DNA from: JACCYJ01 sp038198775
Lineage (GTDB): Bacteria > Actinomycetota > Actinomycetes > Propionibacteriales > Nocardioidaceae
Length of the DNA stretch: 64,000 nt
Reading direction: 5' to 3'
NCBI GenBank assembly: GCA_038198775.1
Contig: JBBPZV010000032.1
Span: 37,624-101,623, forward strand
Part shown: positions 1 to 8,728 of the stretch, piece by piece
Numbering within the stretch: the first letter of the stretch is position 1
How the letters are laid out: each line of letters starts with the position of its first letter
Notes under the pieces: generated by a model
The model's input: the letters and a program-made list of their open reading frames with translations, nothing else
The model's database searches: none
What the model was told of the DNA's origin: nothing
Program-made: the position numbers and the translations under genes

Positions 1-1143
1 GGCGCTGCACGCCAGGTCGTTCCAGTACAAACCCCATCCACCGCCCACTGCGTGGCCCACGCCAGGCAGGGTGAGGAACCGGCTCGCCGCCGACACCGCG
101 CCTGGGTGGCGCATCATCGCGGCGTACAAGGGTGCGCTGCTGCGATGGTGTCGGCTCAGGGTTGTCAGAGCGCGCCGGTAGCGAGGACCCGGTCGGTCGG
201 GGTCGGCGAGGACCGCCTCCGCCGCCGCACGTCCACTCGCCAGTGCGGTCGCGATGCCTTCCCCCTGCAGTGGGTTGACCAGTCCGGCGGCATCGCCCGC
301 CAGCAGCACTCGGTCGAGCGCTGGTACGGTGCCGACCACGCCAAGCTTCAACCAGCCGCCGAGCACCCTGCCGTGAGCTGCGGAACCGATCAACCCCCGC
401 CCTGCCAGGTGAGCCAGAAAGGCGTCGAGCTCCCGGCCGGCCCGCCGACTCGCCGTCCGCGGCCCCGGCAGGCCGAGGCCCAACCCAGCGTTGGCGCCGC
501 CATCGGGGGCTGGGAACAGCCAGCCGTATCCGGGGAACAGCTCCCCCCGCCTCGGCTCCCACAGCACGATGTGGGGCAGGTCGACCGGCTGCTCGAGGTA
601 GCAGCGCACCGCAAATGCCCACAGCACCCGGTCGTCGTCCACCAGCTCGGCCGACCGGGCCACGCTGCTGGTCGCCCCGTCGGCGCCGATCACCGCTGTC
701 CCGTTCAGGACTCGACCATCGGCAAGCCGAACACTGGCGCGAGGCTCGGCGGCAGATCCGGCCGTGACGTCGACTACCCGGCCCTGCAGCAACCTTGCCC
801 CGGCGGACACCGCCGCCTCGACGAGCAGGTCGTCGAACAGGGAACGGGAGACGGCAAGGCCATGGTCGGCGTAGTCCCGGCCGGGCAACGCCGGGAGCAG
901 GACTCGCCGGCCCGTGGGTCCCTCGACCACCATGTCCCCCACCCGGCAGGCGCCGGGCACGTCGATCCGCAGCTCCGCCAGCACCTGGACTCCGCGCGGA
1001 CCGACGAGATCTCCGCAGGCCTTGTCCCGAGGAAAGGCGCGCCGGTCGACGAGGGCAACCCGTGCTCCGGCCCGCGCCAGGACGAGAGCCGCCACGCTGC
1101 CGGCCGGTCCCGCACCGACGACGACCGCGTCGTAGCCTGGCAC
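1..1143 (-). CDS. menJ: Geranylgeranyl-reductase-family FAD oxidoreductase, MenJ-like (partial)
   Basis: The frame is open from a GTG at 1143 (another in-frame GTG at 1152) and runs off the left edge, so the C-terminus is missing. Visible are an N-terminal Rossmann FAD motif (VVGAGPAGS), an RDKACGD segment and, near residue 300, the flavin-binding motif LAGDAAGLVNPLQGEG, all typical of the geranylgeranyl reductase family. Family members saturate isoprenoid double bonds. In mycobacteria MenJ (Rv0561c), which reduces one menaquinone isoprene unit, lies near menG and divergent from it, as here. The menaquinone role is inferred from that context. A long plus-strand frame over the same bases is antisense noise. 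Confidence 0.82.
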   Translation of the reverse strand, partial: MPGYDAVVVGAGPAGSVAALVLARAGARVALVDRRAFPRDKACGDLVGPRGVQVLAELRIDVPGACRVGDMVVEGPTGRRVLLPALPGRDYADHGLAVSRSLFDDLLVEAAVSAGARLLQGRVVDVTAGSAAEPRASVRLADGRVLNGTAVIGADGATSSVARSAELVDDDRVLWAFAVRCYLEQPVDLPHIVLWEPRRGELFPGYGWLFPAPDGGANAGLGLGLPGPRTASRRAGRELDAFLAHLAGRGLIGSAAHGRVLGGWLKLGVVGTVPALDRVLLAGDAAGLVNPLQGEGIATALASGRAAAEAVLADPDRPGPRYRRALTTLSRHHRSSAPLYAAMMRHPGAVSAASRFLTLPGVGHAVGGGWGLYWNDLACSA

Positions 1144-1183
1144 CCGGCCCACGCTATCCGCTGCGCCGAACCAGGGAGGTCGG

Positions 1184-1939
1184 ATGGGCGCCGCGGTGAC
1201 CCGTTCCCGCAGTGAACCGAACGTGTTCGCCCAGCAGCTGTTCGCCGGGTTGCCGGATCGTTACGACCGGCTGGCCGAGCTGCTCTCGTTCGGCCAGAAC
1301 GGGCGGTGGCGCCGGGCCATGGTCGAAGCGGTCGCCGGCGCGGAGCCCGCCCCCGGCCGGGTGCTCGACGTGGCCACCGGCACGGCCGGCGTCGCCCTCG
1401 CGTTGTGCGACCGCACGCAGGCGGACGTCGTCGGTGTCGACCTCAGCCTGGCGATGATCGGCGTCGGAGCGGAACGGGTGCGGCGGAGCAGGCATGCCGA
1501 CCGGCTCCGGCTGGTCGCCGCGGGCGCCGAACGCCTGCCCTTTGCCGACGCCTCGTTCGACGCCGTGACCTTTACGTACCTGCTCCGCTACGTCCATGAC
1601 CCCGCGGAGACCCTGCGCGAGCTGACACGTGTGCTCCGCCCGGGCGGGGTCATGGCCAGCCTGGAGTTCGCGGTGCCGACCGACCGCTGGTCGCGGTACG
1701 GCTGGGTCGGCTACACCAGGGCGGTGCTGCCGCTGGCAGGACTGTTCACCGGCGGCCGGTCGTGGTTCGACGTGGGCCGTTTCCTCGGTCCCTCGATCAG
1801 CGAGCACTACCGTCGCTTTCCCGTCTCCTGGACCGTCCACGCCTGGCAGGACGTGGGCATGACCGACGTGACGGTCCAGCAGATGAGCCTCGGCGGTGGC
1901 CTGGTCATGTGGGGGCGGCGGCAGCCGAAGACCGGCTGA
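1184..1939 (+). CDS. menG: UbiE/MenG-family SAM-dependent C-methyltransferase
   Basis: 251 aa class I methyltransferase. Motif I is VLDVATGTAGVALAL (about residues 63-77), an acidic residue ends the second strand (VGVDLS), and RLPFADASFDAVTF and LRPGGVMASLEF follow in the usual order. The N-terminal stretch DRYDRLAELLSFGQNGRWRR resembles the YDxxNxxLSxGxxxxWR pattern of demethylmenaquinone methyltransferases. The ATG at 1184 has a strong AGGGAGG ribosome site. It lies divergent from the MenJ-like gene and directly before a membrane protein. Probable role: the last methylation of menaquinone synthesis. It could also be a paralogue acting on another quinone-like lipid, since it departs from the canonical MenG sequence in places. 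Confidence 0.7.
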   Translation: MGAAVTRSRSEPNVFAQQLFAGLPDRYDRLAELLSFGQNGRWRRAMVEAVAGAEPAPGRVLDVATGTAGVALALCDRTQADVVGVDLSLAMIGVGAERVRRSRHADRLRLVAAGAERLPFADASFDAVTFTYLLRYVHDPAETLRELTRVLRPGGVMASLEFAVPTDRWSRYGWVGYTRAVLPLAGLFTGGRSWFDVGRFLGPSISEHYRRFPVSWTVHAWQDVGMTDVTVQQMSLGGGLVMWGRRQPKTG

Positions 1940-1940
1940 C

Positions 1941-2678
1941 GTGGCCGAGTCCGGACCCGCCTTCTACGCGAGCGGCAACGGTCCGCTCCGGGACTGGTGG
2001 ACGCTGCTGCACCCCCCGTACACCGCCTGGCACCTGTCGTACGTCGCGCTGGGTGCCGCCGTAGCGCCACGCCTCGATGGTCTGGTCCTGGCGGCCACTG
2101 TGCTGGCGTTCTTCCTCGCCGTTGGCGTCGGCGCGCACGCCCTCGACGAGCTGCAGGACCGACCCCTCCGCACCGCGATCAGCGACCGCGCTCTGAAGGC
2201 GGCGGCGGTGTCCAGCGTCGCGGCCGCCGCCGCGGTCGGCATCCTGCTCGTGCCGGGCAGCCCGTTGCTGGTGCCACTGGTGCCGGTGGGCGTGGTGCTG
2301 GTGGTCGGATACAACCTCGAGCTTTTCGGCGGCCGGCTGCACACCGACCTGGGGTTCGCGCTGTCCTGGGGCGGCTTCCCCGCGCTGGTCGGCTATGTCG
2401 CCCAGCACCCGCCAGCCCGGCTGCCTCCGGCGGCGGCGGCGGCGGCGGTGACCGTGGCCGCGGTAGCGGCGTCCTGGGCGCAGCGCGCACTAAGCACCCC
2501 CGCGCGCGACTTGCGCCGTCGCACCCGTCAGGTGAGCGGGACCGTCACGCTCACCTCCGGTGCCGAGGTCTCGCTCGATGTGGCCACGCTGCTCGCCCCG
2601 TACGAGGCAGCCCTGCGGGCGCTGTCGTACACGTTCCCGCTGATCGCGGTCGGGGCCTTGCTCGCCAGGCTCGCTTGA
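1941..2678 (+). CDS. UbiA-like integral membrane protein
   Basis: 245 aa from a GTG at 1941, one base after the methyltransferase stop; an ATG at 1896 in the same frame would overlap that gene by 44 bases and is less likely. Several hydrophobic segments are visible (two near residues 35-70, then pairs at 90-130 and 160-185, and a last one at the C-terminus). HALDELQDRPLRTAIS resembles the Asp-rich prenyl-diphosphate loop of UbiA prenyltransferases (DxxxDxxxxRT). Context with MenG and MenJ suggests prenyl-quinone metabolism. The second Asp motif is not obvious, so prenyltransferase activity is only a guess. Confidence 0.5.
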   Translation: MAESGPAFYASGNGPLRDWWTLLHPPYTAWHLSYVALGAAVAPRLDGLVLAATVLAFFLAVGVGAHALDELQDRPLRTAISDRALKAAAVSSVAAAAAVGILLVPGSPLLVPLVPVGVVLVVGYNLELFGGRLHTDLGFALSWGGFPALVGYVAQHPPARLPPAAAAAAVTVAAVAASWAQRALSTPARDLRRRTRQVSGTVTLTSGAEVSLDVATLLAPYEAALRALSYTFPLIAVGALLARLA

Positions 2679-2725
2679 GCGCAGCCGACCCGGCTCTAGC
2701 CTAAGGCTGGCTGCCTTGACCCACG

Positions 2726-2742
2726 GGCGGGACTGTCCCGCC
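2726..2742 (+). terminator. Hairpin terminator after the MenG/UbiA-like genes
   Basis: GGCGGGA-CTG-TCCCGCC forms a perfect 7-bp stem with a 3-base loop, 47 bases after the stop at 2678. There is no T-run, as is common for actinobacterial terminators. The rest of 2679-2968 holds no convincing gene; a 92-codon plus-strand frame there (2716-2994) looks random. Confidence 0.5.
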
Positions 2743-2953
2743 GGGCCGGAGCCACTTGCGCGGCGATCGGGCCTGCGGCGGGCGCATCTTTGCCGCCGTC
2801 GACCTGATCTGGCAGTCGATGCGCCTGCTCTGTTGGTCGGAGGCCTGACGCGGATCTGTACCGGGATCCGTGGGTGTTCTACGCCGGCGGCGGTCTCCTG
2901 CTCCTCGCGCCGATGCCGGGTTGCCGCCAGCCCCGCCCGTCCGGTCGGGAACC

Positions 2954-2970
2954 GGCGGGACCTTCCCGCT
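2954..2970 (-). terminator. Hairpin terminator after lutC
   Basis: GGCGGGA-CCT-TCCCGCT is a near-perfect 7-bp stem-loop (one G.T pair) abutting the lutC stop codon at 2971-2969. It has the same arm sequence as the hairpin at 2726-2742, so two convergent operons appear to end in sister terminators. Confidence 0.5.
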
Positions 2971-3649
2971 AGCCGCGGGGTCCTGGCTCGCTAGCCGCCG
3001 GGCTCCACCTCACGAGCCCCCGGGCTCCGGCAAGCACGACTTCCAGGGTCCGGGGTCCGTGCACCCCCTCGACCCGCTCGAGCTCGATGTCGCTGGTCGC
3101 CGACGGTCCGCTGATCCAGGTCAGCGGGCGGGTCGGGTCCAGTCGCGCCAGTGCCTCGGGGACGCCGGCCACGACGTCGTCGGGCCGCACCACGCACAAG
3201 TGGTAGTCGGGGACGAGGGTGAGCAGCCGCCGCCCCTGGTCAGGTGCGGCGTCGAGGACGAGCGTGCCGGTCTCGGCGATCGCCACGGCGCAGCCGGTGA
3301 CCACACCATCGACGGCGTCGAGGTCGGTGGCGGTCAGGCTGCCGTCGTCCACCACGACGGTTGCCGGGAGCGCGTCCAGCCACGACTGCGGGAGCCCGGG
3401 CGGTACCGCGAGCGTCCGGGCGCCTCGCTCGCCGACTGCCTGCGCGAGCATCTCGGCGACGTCGTCGTCACCGGTGCGGACCAGAGCCCGGTAGTCGCGC
3501 AGCCGCTCCACCAGCAGCTCCAGGTCCGCGACCTCGCTGGCGGCGGAGCGGTACGAACGGGGCGCGTGCGTCGACGGTCGGGTCCCGCCGAGCGCGGCAC
3601 GCACCCGGCCGAGTACCTCGGCCCGGGCTCCGGTGCGGTCGGTGGTCAC
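2969..3649 (-). CDS. lutC: LutC, lactate utilization protein C (LUD domain)
   Basis: 226 aa from a GTG at 3649 that overlaps the lutB stop as GTGA; an upstream in-frame GTG at 3679 would overlap lutB by 34 bases. The protein carries the LUD (DUF162/YkgG) core, including AIAETGTLVL and the LVPDYHLCVV strand typical of LutC. LutABC together oxidise L-lactate to pyruvate. LutC is the small non-iron-sulfur subunit, whose exact chemical role is not settled. It is the last gene of the long minus-strand glycolate/lactate operon and is followed by a hairpin terminator. Confidence 0.9.
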   Translation of the reverse strand: MTTDRTGARAEVLGRVRAALGGTRPSTHAPRSYRSAASEVADLELLVERLRDYRALVRTGDDDVAEMLAQAVGERGARTLAVPPGLPQSWLDALPATVVVDDGSLTATDLDAVDGVVTGCAVAIAETGTLVLDAAPDQGRRLLTLVPDYHLCVVRPDDVVAGVPEALARLDPTRPLTWISGPSATSDIELERVEGVHGPRTLEVVLAGARGLVRWSPAASEPGPRG

Positions 3650-5118
3650 GACGCCGGCCCGCGGGTGCGCTTCCACCACGCTCGGAACGACTCGGCCGGG
3701 GGCACCGGCAGGTCACGGCTCGAGGTCCACCCGGCGAGCGGTGGCGGAAGGGCGCTGATCTGACCGCGCCGGCCACTCAGCCACCGTCCGATCCCGCCGG
3801 CCCGCTGGGCAGCCGCGAACCGCCGCTCGTCACCCATCACCCAACCGGTCGCGGCCATCGTGACCGCCTCCGCGCTGGGCACGCGATGGGTGGCCCGGTG
3901 CTCCTCGACGTGCTCGGCACGCAGATGCACCAGCAGCGAGGGGATGTCGATCTTGACCGGGCAGGCGTCGAAGCAGGCCCCACACAGGCTCGAGGCGTAC
4001 GGCAGCGTGGGGTTCTGCTCCACTCCGGTCAGCTGCGGGGAGAGCACCGCACCGATCGGGCCGGGGTAGACCGAGCCGTACGCATGGCCGCCGACCCGCT
4101 CGTACACCGGGCACACGTTGAGACAGGCCGAGCAGCGGATGCAGTGCAGTGCCTCGCGTCCCACCTCGTCGGCCAAGGTGGCCGTACGGCCGTTGTCCAG
4201 CAGCACCAGGTGGACGTCCTGCGGGCCGTCTCCTGCGGTCACCCCCGTCCACATCGAGGTGTACGGGTTCATCCGCTCGCCGGTGGAGGACCGGGGCAGC
4301 AGCTGGAGGAACACCCCCAGGTCCCGCCACGAGGGGACCAGCTTCTCGATCCCCATCACCGTGATCAGCGTGTGGGGCAGCGTGAGGCACATGCGCCCGT
4401 TGCCCTCCGACTCCAGCACCGCCAGGGTGCCGGTCTCGGCGACCGCGAAGTTGGCGCCCGAGACCGCGACCGGTGCGGACAGGAACTTCGCGCGCAGGAA
4501 CCGGCGGGCGGCCATCGCGAGCTGGCGGGGGTCGTCGGTGAGGTCTGGGTCGACCCCCGGCATCTGCTGGCGGAAGATCTCCCGGATCTCGGCCCGGTTC
4601 TTATGGATGGCCGGGACGAGGATGTGGCTGGGCTTGTCGTGTCCGAGCTGGACGATGAGCTCGGCGAGATCGGTCTCCAACGCCGCGATGCCCTCGGCTG
4701 CCAGGGCCTCGTTGAGCCCGATCTCCTGGGTGGCCATCGACTTGACCTTGACCACCTCGTCGGCGCCGGCCGCCCGCACCAGGTCCGCGACGATGGCGTT
4801 GGCCTCCACCCCGTCGCGAGCCCAGTGGACGGTGCCGCCGCGGTCGGTGACCGCCGCCTCCAGGGTCTGCAAGTGCTCGTCGAGCCGGGACATGGTGGCG
4901 GCCTTGATGGCCCGGCCGGCCTCGCGCAGTTCCTCCCAGTCCGGGACCTCCGCCACGACGGCGCCTCGCTTGGCCCGGATCGTCCTGGTGGCCCGCCCCA
5001 GGTTCGCGCGCAGCTGCCCGTCGGCCAGCGCCCGACGCGCCGCGACCGGGAACGGTTCGCCACGCAGGTGCTCGGTCTGCGTGGCCACCGTCGGCATGCC
5101 GATGAAGGTGCTGCTCAT
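3646..5118 (-). CDS. lutB: LutB, iron-sulfur lactate oxidation subunit
   Basis: 490 aa, the usual LutB length. An N-terminal LUD domain (about residues 70-300, with FAVAETGTLAV) is followed by two 4Fe-4S motifs: C326-x2-C329-x2-C332-x3-C336-P and C379-x2-C382-x3-C386-P. A C-terminal LutB-type region follows. The ATG at 5118 overlaps the lutA stop (ATGA), and its own stop overlaps the lutC start, so the three are translationally coupled. It is expected to pass electrons from lactate to the quinone pool with LutA and LutC. Confidence 0.95.
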   Translation of the reverse strand: MSSTFIGMPTVATQTEHLRGEPFPVAARRALADGQLRANLGRATRTIRAKRGAVVAEVPDWEELREAGRAIKAATMSRLDEHLQTLEAAVTDRGGTVHWARDGVEANAIVADLVRAAGADEVVKVKSMATQEIGLNEALAAEGIAALETDLAELIVQLGHDKPSHILVPAIHKNRAEIREIFRQQMPGVDPDLTDDPRQLAMAARRFLRAKFLSAPVAVSGANFAVAETGTLAVLESEGNGRMCLTLPHTLITVMGIEKLVPSWRDLGVFLQLLPRSSTGERMNPYTSMWTGVTAGDGPQDVHLVLLDNGRTATLADEVGREALHCIRCSACLNVCPVYERVGGHAYGSVYPGPIGAVLSPQLTGVEQNPTLPYASSLCGACFDACPVKIDIPSLLVHLRAEHVEEHRATHRVPSAEAVTMAATGWVMGDERRFAAAQRAGGIGRWLSGRRGQISALPPPLAGWTSSRDLPVPPAESFRAWWKRTRGPAS

Positions 5119-5855
5119 GCCGGCTCCTGCTCGGTGGAGGCCAAGATCTCGGCCAGGTGCACGGTGCGGGTGCCCGAACGCAGCCGCGACAACCCGCCGC
5201 CGATGTGCATCAGGCAGGATGAGTCACCGGCCGTACACACCTCCGCGTCGGTCGACAGCACGTGCCGCATCTTGTCCGCCAGCATCGCGGTGGACGTGTC
5301 GGCGTTCTTCACCGCGAACGTGCCACCGAAGCCGCAGCACTGGTCGGCGTCAGGCAGCTCCACCAGGTCGAGGTCGCGGACCTGGCGCAGCAGGCGCAGC
5401 GGCGCCGTACCGACGCGGAGCATCCGCAACGAATGGCAGGTGGGGTGGTAGGTGACCCGGTGCGGGTAGTGGGCGCCCACGTCTTCCACCCCGAGCACGT
5501 CGACCAGCAGCTGCGACAGCTCGTAGGTGTGCGCGGCCACCGCCTCCGCGCGCCCGGCCAGCGTCTCGTCGCCGGCTCGGCGCGCCACCATGGCGTGCTG
5601 GTGGCGCACCGAGCCCACGCAGGAGCCGGACGGCGCCACCACCGCCTCGTACGGCTCGAACTGATCGACGAACCGGCTCACCAGCCTGAGCGCTTCGCGC
5701 TGATAGCCGGTGTTGACGTGCATCTGCCCGCAGCAGGTCTGCTCGGGCGGGAAGACCACCTCGTGCCCGAGCCGTTCGAGCAGGGTCACCGTGGCGCGAC
5801 CGACCGAGGGGAACAAGGTGTCGGCCAGACACGTCACGAACAGGGCCACGCGCAC
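5115..5855 (-). CDS. lutA: LutA, CCG-domain lactate oxidation subunit
   Basis: 246 aa with two cysteine-rich CCG domains: EQTCCGQMHVNTGY in the first half and DQCCGFGGTFAVKN in the second, the LutA/GlcF/HdrB type that can bind a cluster. The GTG at 5855 is preceded by a GGGAGG ribosome site. It lies 38 bases after aceB and is coupled to lutB by an ATGA overlap. It works with LutBC in L-lactate oxidation to pyruvate. Confidence 0.93.
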   Translation of the reverse strand: MRVALFVTCLADTLFPSVGRATVTLLERLGHEVVFPPEQTCCGQMHVNTGYQREALRLVSRFVDQFEPYEAVVAPSGSCVGSVRHQHAMVARRAGDETLAGRAEAVAAHTYELSQLLVDVLGVEDVGAHYPHRVTYHPTCHSLRMLRVGTAPLRLLRQVRDLDLVELPDADQCCGFGGTFAVKNADTSTAMLADKMRHVLSTDAEVCTAGDSSCLMHIGGGLSRLRSGTRTVHLAEILASTEQEPA

Positions 5856-5893
5856 GGTGATCAGCCTCCCGCCTGCCGGGCTCGCCCGCCAGG

Positions 5894-7492
5894 TCAGCCC
5901 AGCCGTTCGTAGGCGGGAATGGTCAAGAAGTCGACGAGCTCGTCGCTCAGGCAGACCTCCTCGAAGACCTCCATGGCGTCGTCGGCGCGGCTGGTCGCAA
6001 AGAACTCCTCGCCGACCTGGTCACGGATCTTCGCCAGCTCGTCCGAGGCCACATCGCGGACCAGGTCCCGGGTGACGTGGCGTCCGTCGGTCAGCGACAC
6101 CCCGTGATGGATCCATTGCCAGATCTGCGAGCGCGCGATCTCGGCGGTGGCGACGTCCTCCATCAGGTTGTAGATGGCGGCCGCTCCGTTGCCCCGCAGC
6201 CACGACGACAGGTACTGGATGGTGACGTTGACGTCGTTGTGCAGTCCCTCCTCGGTGATCTGCCCCTCGGCGGACGCAACGTCGAGCAGGTCGGCGGCGG
6301 TGACCTCGACGTCGTCTCGCTGCCGGTCGAGTTGGTTGTCCCGCTCACCCAGCACGGCGTCGAACTCCTCCATCGCCACCGGGACCAGGTCGGGGTGGGC
6401 CACCCAGGTCCCGTCGAAGCCCGCGGTCGCCTCGCGACGCTTGTCCTCGTGCACCTTGGCCAGCGCCTTCTCGTTGAGCTCGGCGTCACGCCGGCTCGGG
6501 ATGAACGCGGCCATACCGCCCATCGCGTGAGCCCCGCGGCGGTGGCAGGTCTTGACCAGCAGCTCTGCGTAGGAGCGCATGAACGGCGCCGCCATCGTGA
6601 CGCCGTTCCGGTCCGGCAGGATGAACTCCGGCCGGTCCGGGAAGGTCTTGATCGCGCTGAACAGGTAGTCCCAACGGCCGGCGTTCAACCCGGCGGAATG
6701 CTCGCGCAGCTCGTAGAGCATCTCGTCCATCTCGAAGGCGGCCGGCAGGGTCTCGATGAGGACGGTGGCCTTCATGGTGCCGGGCGCGAGCTCGAACCTC
6801 TCCTCGGCGAACGTGAAAACCTTGTTCCACAGTCGGGCCTCGAGATGGCTTTCCATCTTGGGCACATAGAAGTAGGGCCCCAGGCCGCGTTCGGCGAGGG
6901 TCGTCGCGTTGTGGAACACATGCAGCCCGAAGTCGACCAGTGCACCGGTCATCGCCCGGCCGTCAACTAGCAGGTGCCGCTCGTCCAGGTGCCAGCCGCG
7001 GGGGCGCACCAGCAGCACGGCCACCTCGTCGTTCAGCGCGTACTCGCGCCCGTCGGCCGAGGTGTGTCTCAGCGTGCCGGCGATGGCCTCGCGGATGTTG
7101 GCTTGCCCCTGGATCACGTTGAACCAGGTGGGGGTGTTGGAGTCCTCGAAGTCGGCCATGAAGCCGGTCGACCCCGAGTTCAGCGCGTTGATCAGCATCT
7201 TGGCGTCCGTCGGCCCGGTGATCTCCACCCGGCGGTTGCGCAGTGCCGGCGGTGGCGGCGCCACCGCCCAGTCGTCGTCGCGTACGTCCTTGGTCTCGGT
7301 CAGGAAGTCCAGGGAGGCACCTGCGCGCCGCTCGGCCTGCCGTTCGGCACGGGTGGCCAGAAGCGAGCGGCGGGTCGAGCCGAACGTACGCTCCAACTCG
7401 GCGAGCCACTCCAGCGCCGGTGCGGTCAGCACGTCTGGTCGCGGGTCGCCGGCGATCTCTACCCCGTCGACCGACGTCGTCGATGTCGTCAT
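5894..7492 (-). CDS. aceB: Malate synthase A (in frame with the preceding glycerate kinase)
   Basis: 532 aa counted from the ATG at 7492, matching single-domain malate synthase A length. Recognisable blocks include DAKMLINALNSGSTGFMADF, PKMESHLEARLWNKVF, TVLIETLPAAFEMDEM and the GLNAGRWDYLFS strand. The enzyme condenses glyoxylate with acetyl-CoA to malate. There is no stop codon between the upstream glycerate kinase reading frame and this ATG, so the pair may be made as one 944-aa protein. A weak purine-rich site (GAGAGG) lies 14 bases before the ATG, so internal initiation is also possible. No isocitrate lyase is in the window, so glyoxylate here comes from glycolate. Confidence 0.93.
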   Translation of the reverse strand: MTTSTTSVDGVEIAGDPRPDVLTAPALEWLAELERTFGSTRRSLLATRAERQAERRAGASLDFLTETKDVRDDDWAVAPPPPALRNRRVEITGPTDAKMLINALNSGSTGFMADFEDSNTPTWFNVIQGQANIREAIAGTLRHTSADGREYALNDEVAVLLVRPRGWHLDERHLLVDGRAMTGALVDFGLHVFHNATTLAERGLGPYFYVPKMESHLEARLWNKVFTFAEERFELAPGTMKATVLIETLPAAFEMDEMLYELREHSAGLNAGRWDYLFSAIKTFPDRPEFILPDRNGVTMAAPFMRSYAELLVKTCHRRGAHAMGGMAAFIPSRRDAELNEKALAKVHEDKRREATAGFDGTWVAHPDLVPVAMEEFDAVLGERDNQLDRQRDDVEVTAADLLDVASAEGQITEEGLHNDVNVTIQYLSSWLRGNGAAAIYNLMEDVATAEIARSQIWQWIHHGVSLTDGRHVTRDLVRDVASDELAKIRDQVGEEFFATSRADDAMEVFEEVCLSDELVDFLTIPAYERLG

Positions 7493-8728
7493 CTGTGTTG
7501 AGCCGTCCTCTCGGATGTGCGGGTCGGTGGTTCCTGTGGGTTGGGTCCGGTGTGGTCGGGGCCGACCTGCCATGCCGCTTTCCCAGTGCGTCGAGACCGC
7601 CTGGGATGCCAGCCGGGTGAGCAGCGGCCCGGCCTGGGCGTGGGCCTGGTCCTGGTCGGGTTCGAGGTCCAGCAGGCTCCAGGCTCGCACGAACCCGCCC
7701 TCGCGTAGCTGGGCGGGAGTCAGCAGCACCCGGCCGCACAGGGCGATGGCGGCGACGCCGGCAGCGGCGGCGGCCCGGGCCACGCCGACGGGGGCCTTGC
7801 CGGACAGGCTCTGCTCGTCCAGCGAACCCTCCCCGGTGAGGACGAGGTCCGCCCCGGCCAGCGCCTCGGCGAAACCCACCGTCTCCAGCAGCAGGTCGAC
7901 TCCGGACGCCAGGTGGGCGTGCAGGAAGGCGATCGCCCCGGCGCCCAGCCCCCCGGCCGCGCCAGCACCCGGCGTCTGCGCGACGTCCGCCCCCAGGTCT
8001 CGTCGAAGGATCTGGGCGTACCCGGTCAACGCCGCGTCGAGCACCCCGACGTCGTGGTCGGACGCGCCCTTCTGCGGGCCGTAGACCGCGGCAGCTCCCT
8101 GCGGCCCGATGAGCGGGTTGCCGACGTCGCACGCGACGGTGAACCGGGTGCCGGTGACGCGGGGGTCGAGTCCGCTGATGTCGATCCGGGCCAGCCCACT
8201 CAGGGCCGCACCCCCGGCCTCCAGCTGTGCACCGTCGCGGTCGAGCAGCCTCGCGCCGAGCGCCTGCGCCATCCCCGCGCCGCCGTCGGTGGCAGCGCTG
8301 CCACCGATCCCCAGCACCACCTCGCGTGCGCCCGCGTCCAGCGCGGCTCGGATCAGCTGACCGGTGCCGTACGTCGTTGCCGTCAGCGGCGCCGGGGCCG
8401 CGCCGTCGAGCAGGCCGAGACCTGAGGCCTCCGCCATCTCGATCACGGCGGTCTGCGCTCGCATTGCGAACGCCGCGTCGACCTGGTTGCCGGTGGGGCC
8501 ACGTACGAGGGCGCGCCGGCGGTCGAAGCCGGCCCCCACCACCGCCTCGACGGTGCCCTCACCTCCGTCGGCGACCGGGACGCAGCGCAGGCCCGTGTGC
8601 GGGTGGCGGTCGAGGACGCCGCGGGCTATCGCGTTGGCGGCGGCGACAGCGGTGAGACTGCCCTTGAACTTGTCGGGCGCCACCACGACCGCCCGAGGGG
8701 CAGGTCGTGGTGAGGCTCCGTCGCTCAA
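7493..8728 (-). CDS. glxK: Glycerate kinase (GlxK type), fused in frame to malate synthase
   Basis: 412 codons from a TTG at 8728 that overlaps the permease stop (TTGA). The enzyme phosphorylates D-glycerate, ending the Gcl-GlxR route. Family motifs: VVVAPDKFKGSLTA near the N-terminus, LGIGGSAATDGGAGMAQALG mid-protein, VLTGEGSLDEQSLSGKAP near the C-terminal third. Typical members are about 370-385 aa and end near TRLASQAV. Here about 37 further codons rich in Pro, Arg and Thr continue without a stop into malate synthase. Either a real bifunctional protein or a lost stop (mutation or sequencing error) explains this. Confidence 0.88.

Noticed and set aside
52..1215. 387-codon plus-strand frame at the left edge
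   Set aside because: It is antisense to a minus-strand protein with clear FAD motifs; the plus reading has no recognisable family and is Arg/Pro-biased.
2716..2994. 92-aa plus-strand ORF in the menG-lutC gap
   Set aside because: No ribosome site, no motif, and it runs through two terminator hairpins and the end of lutC.
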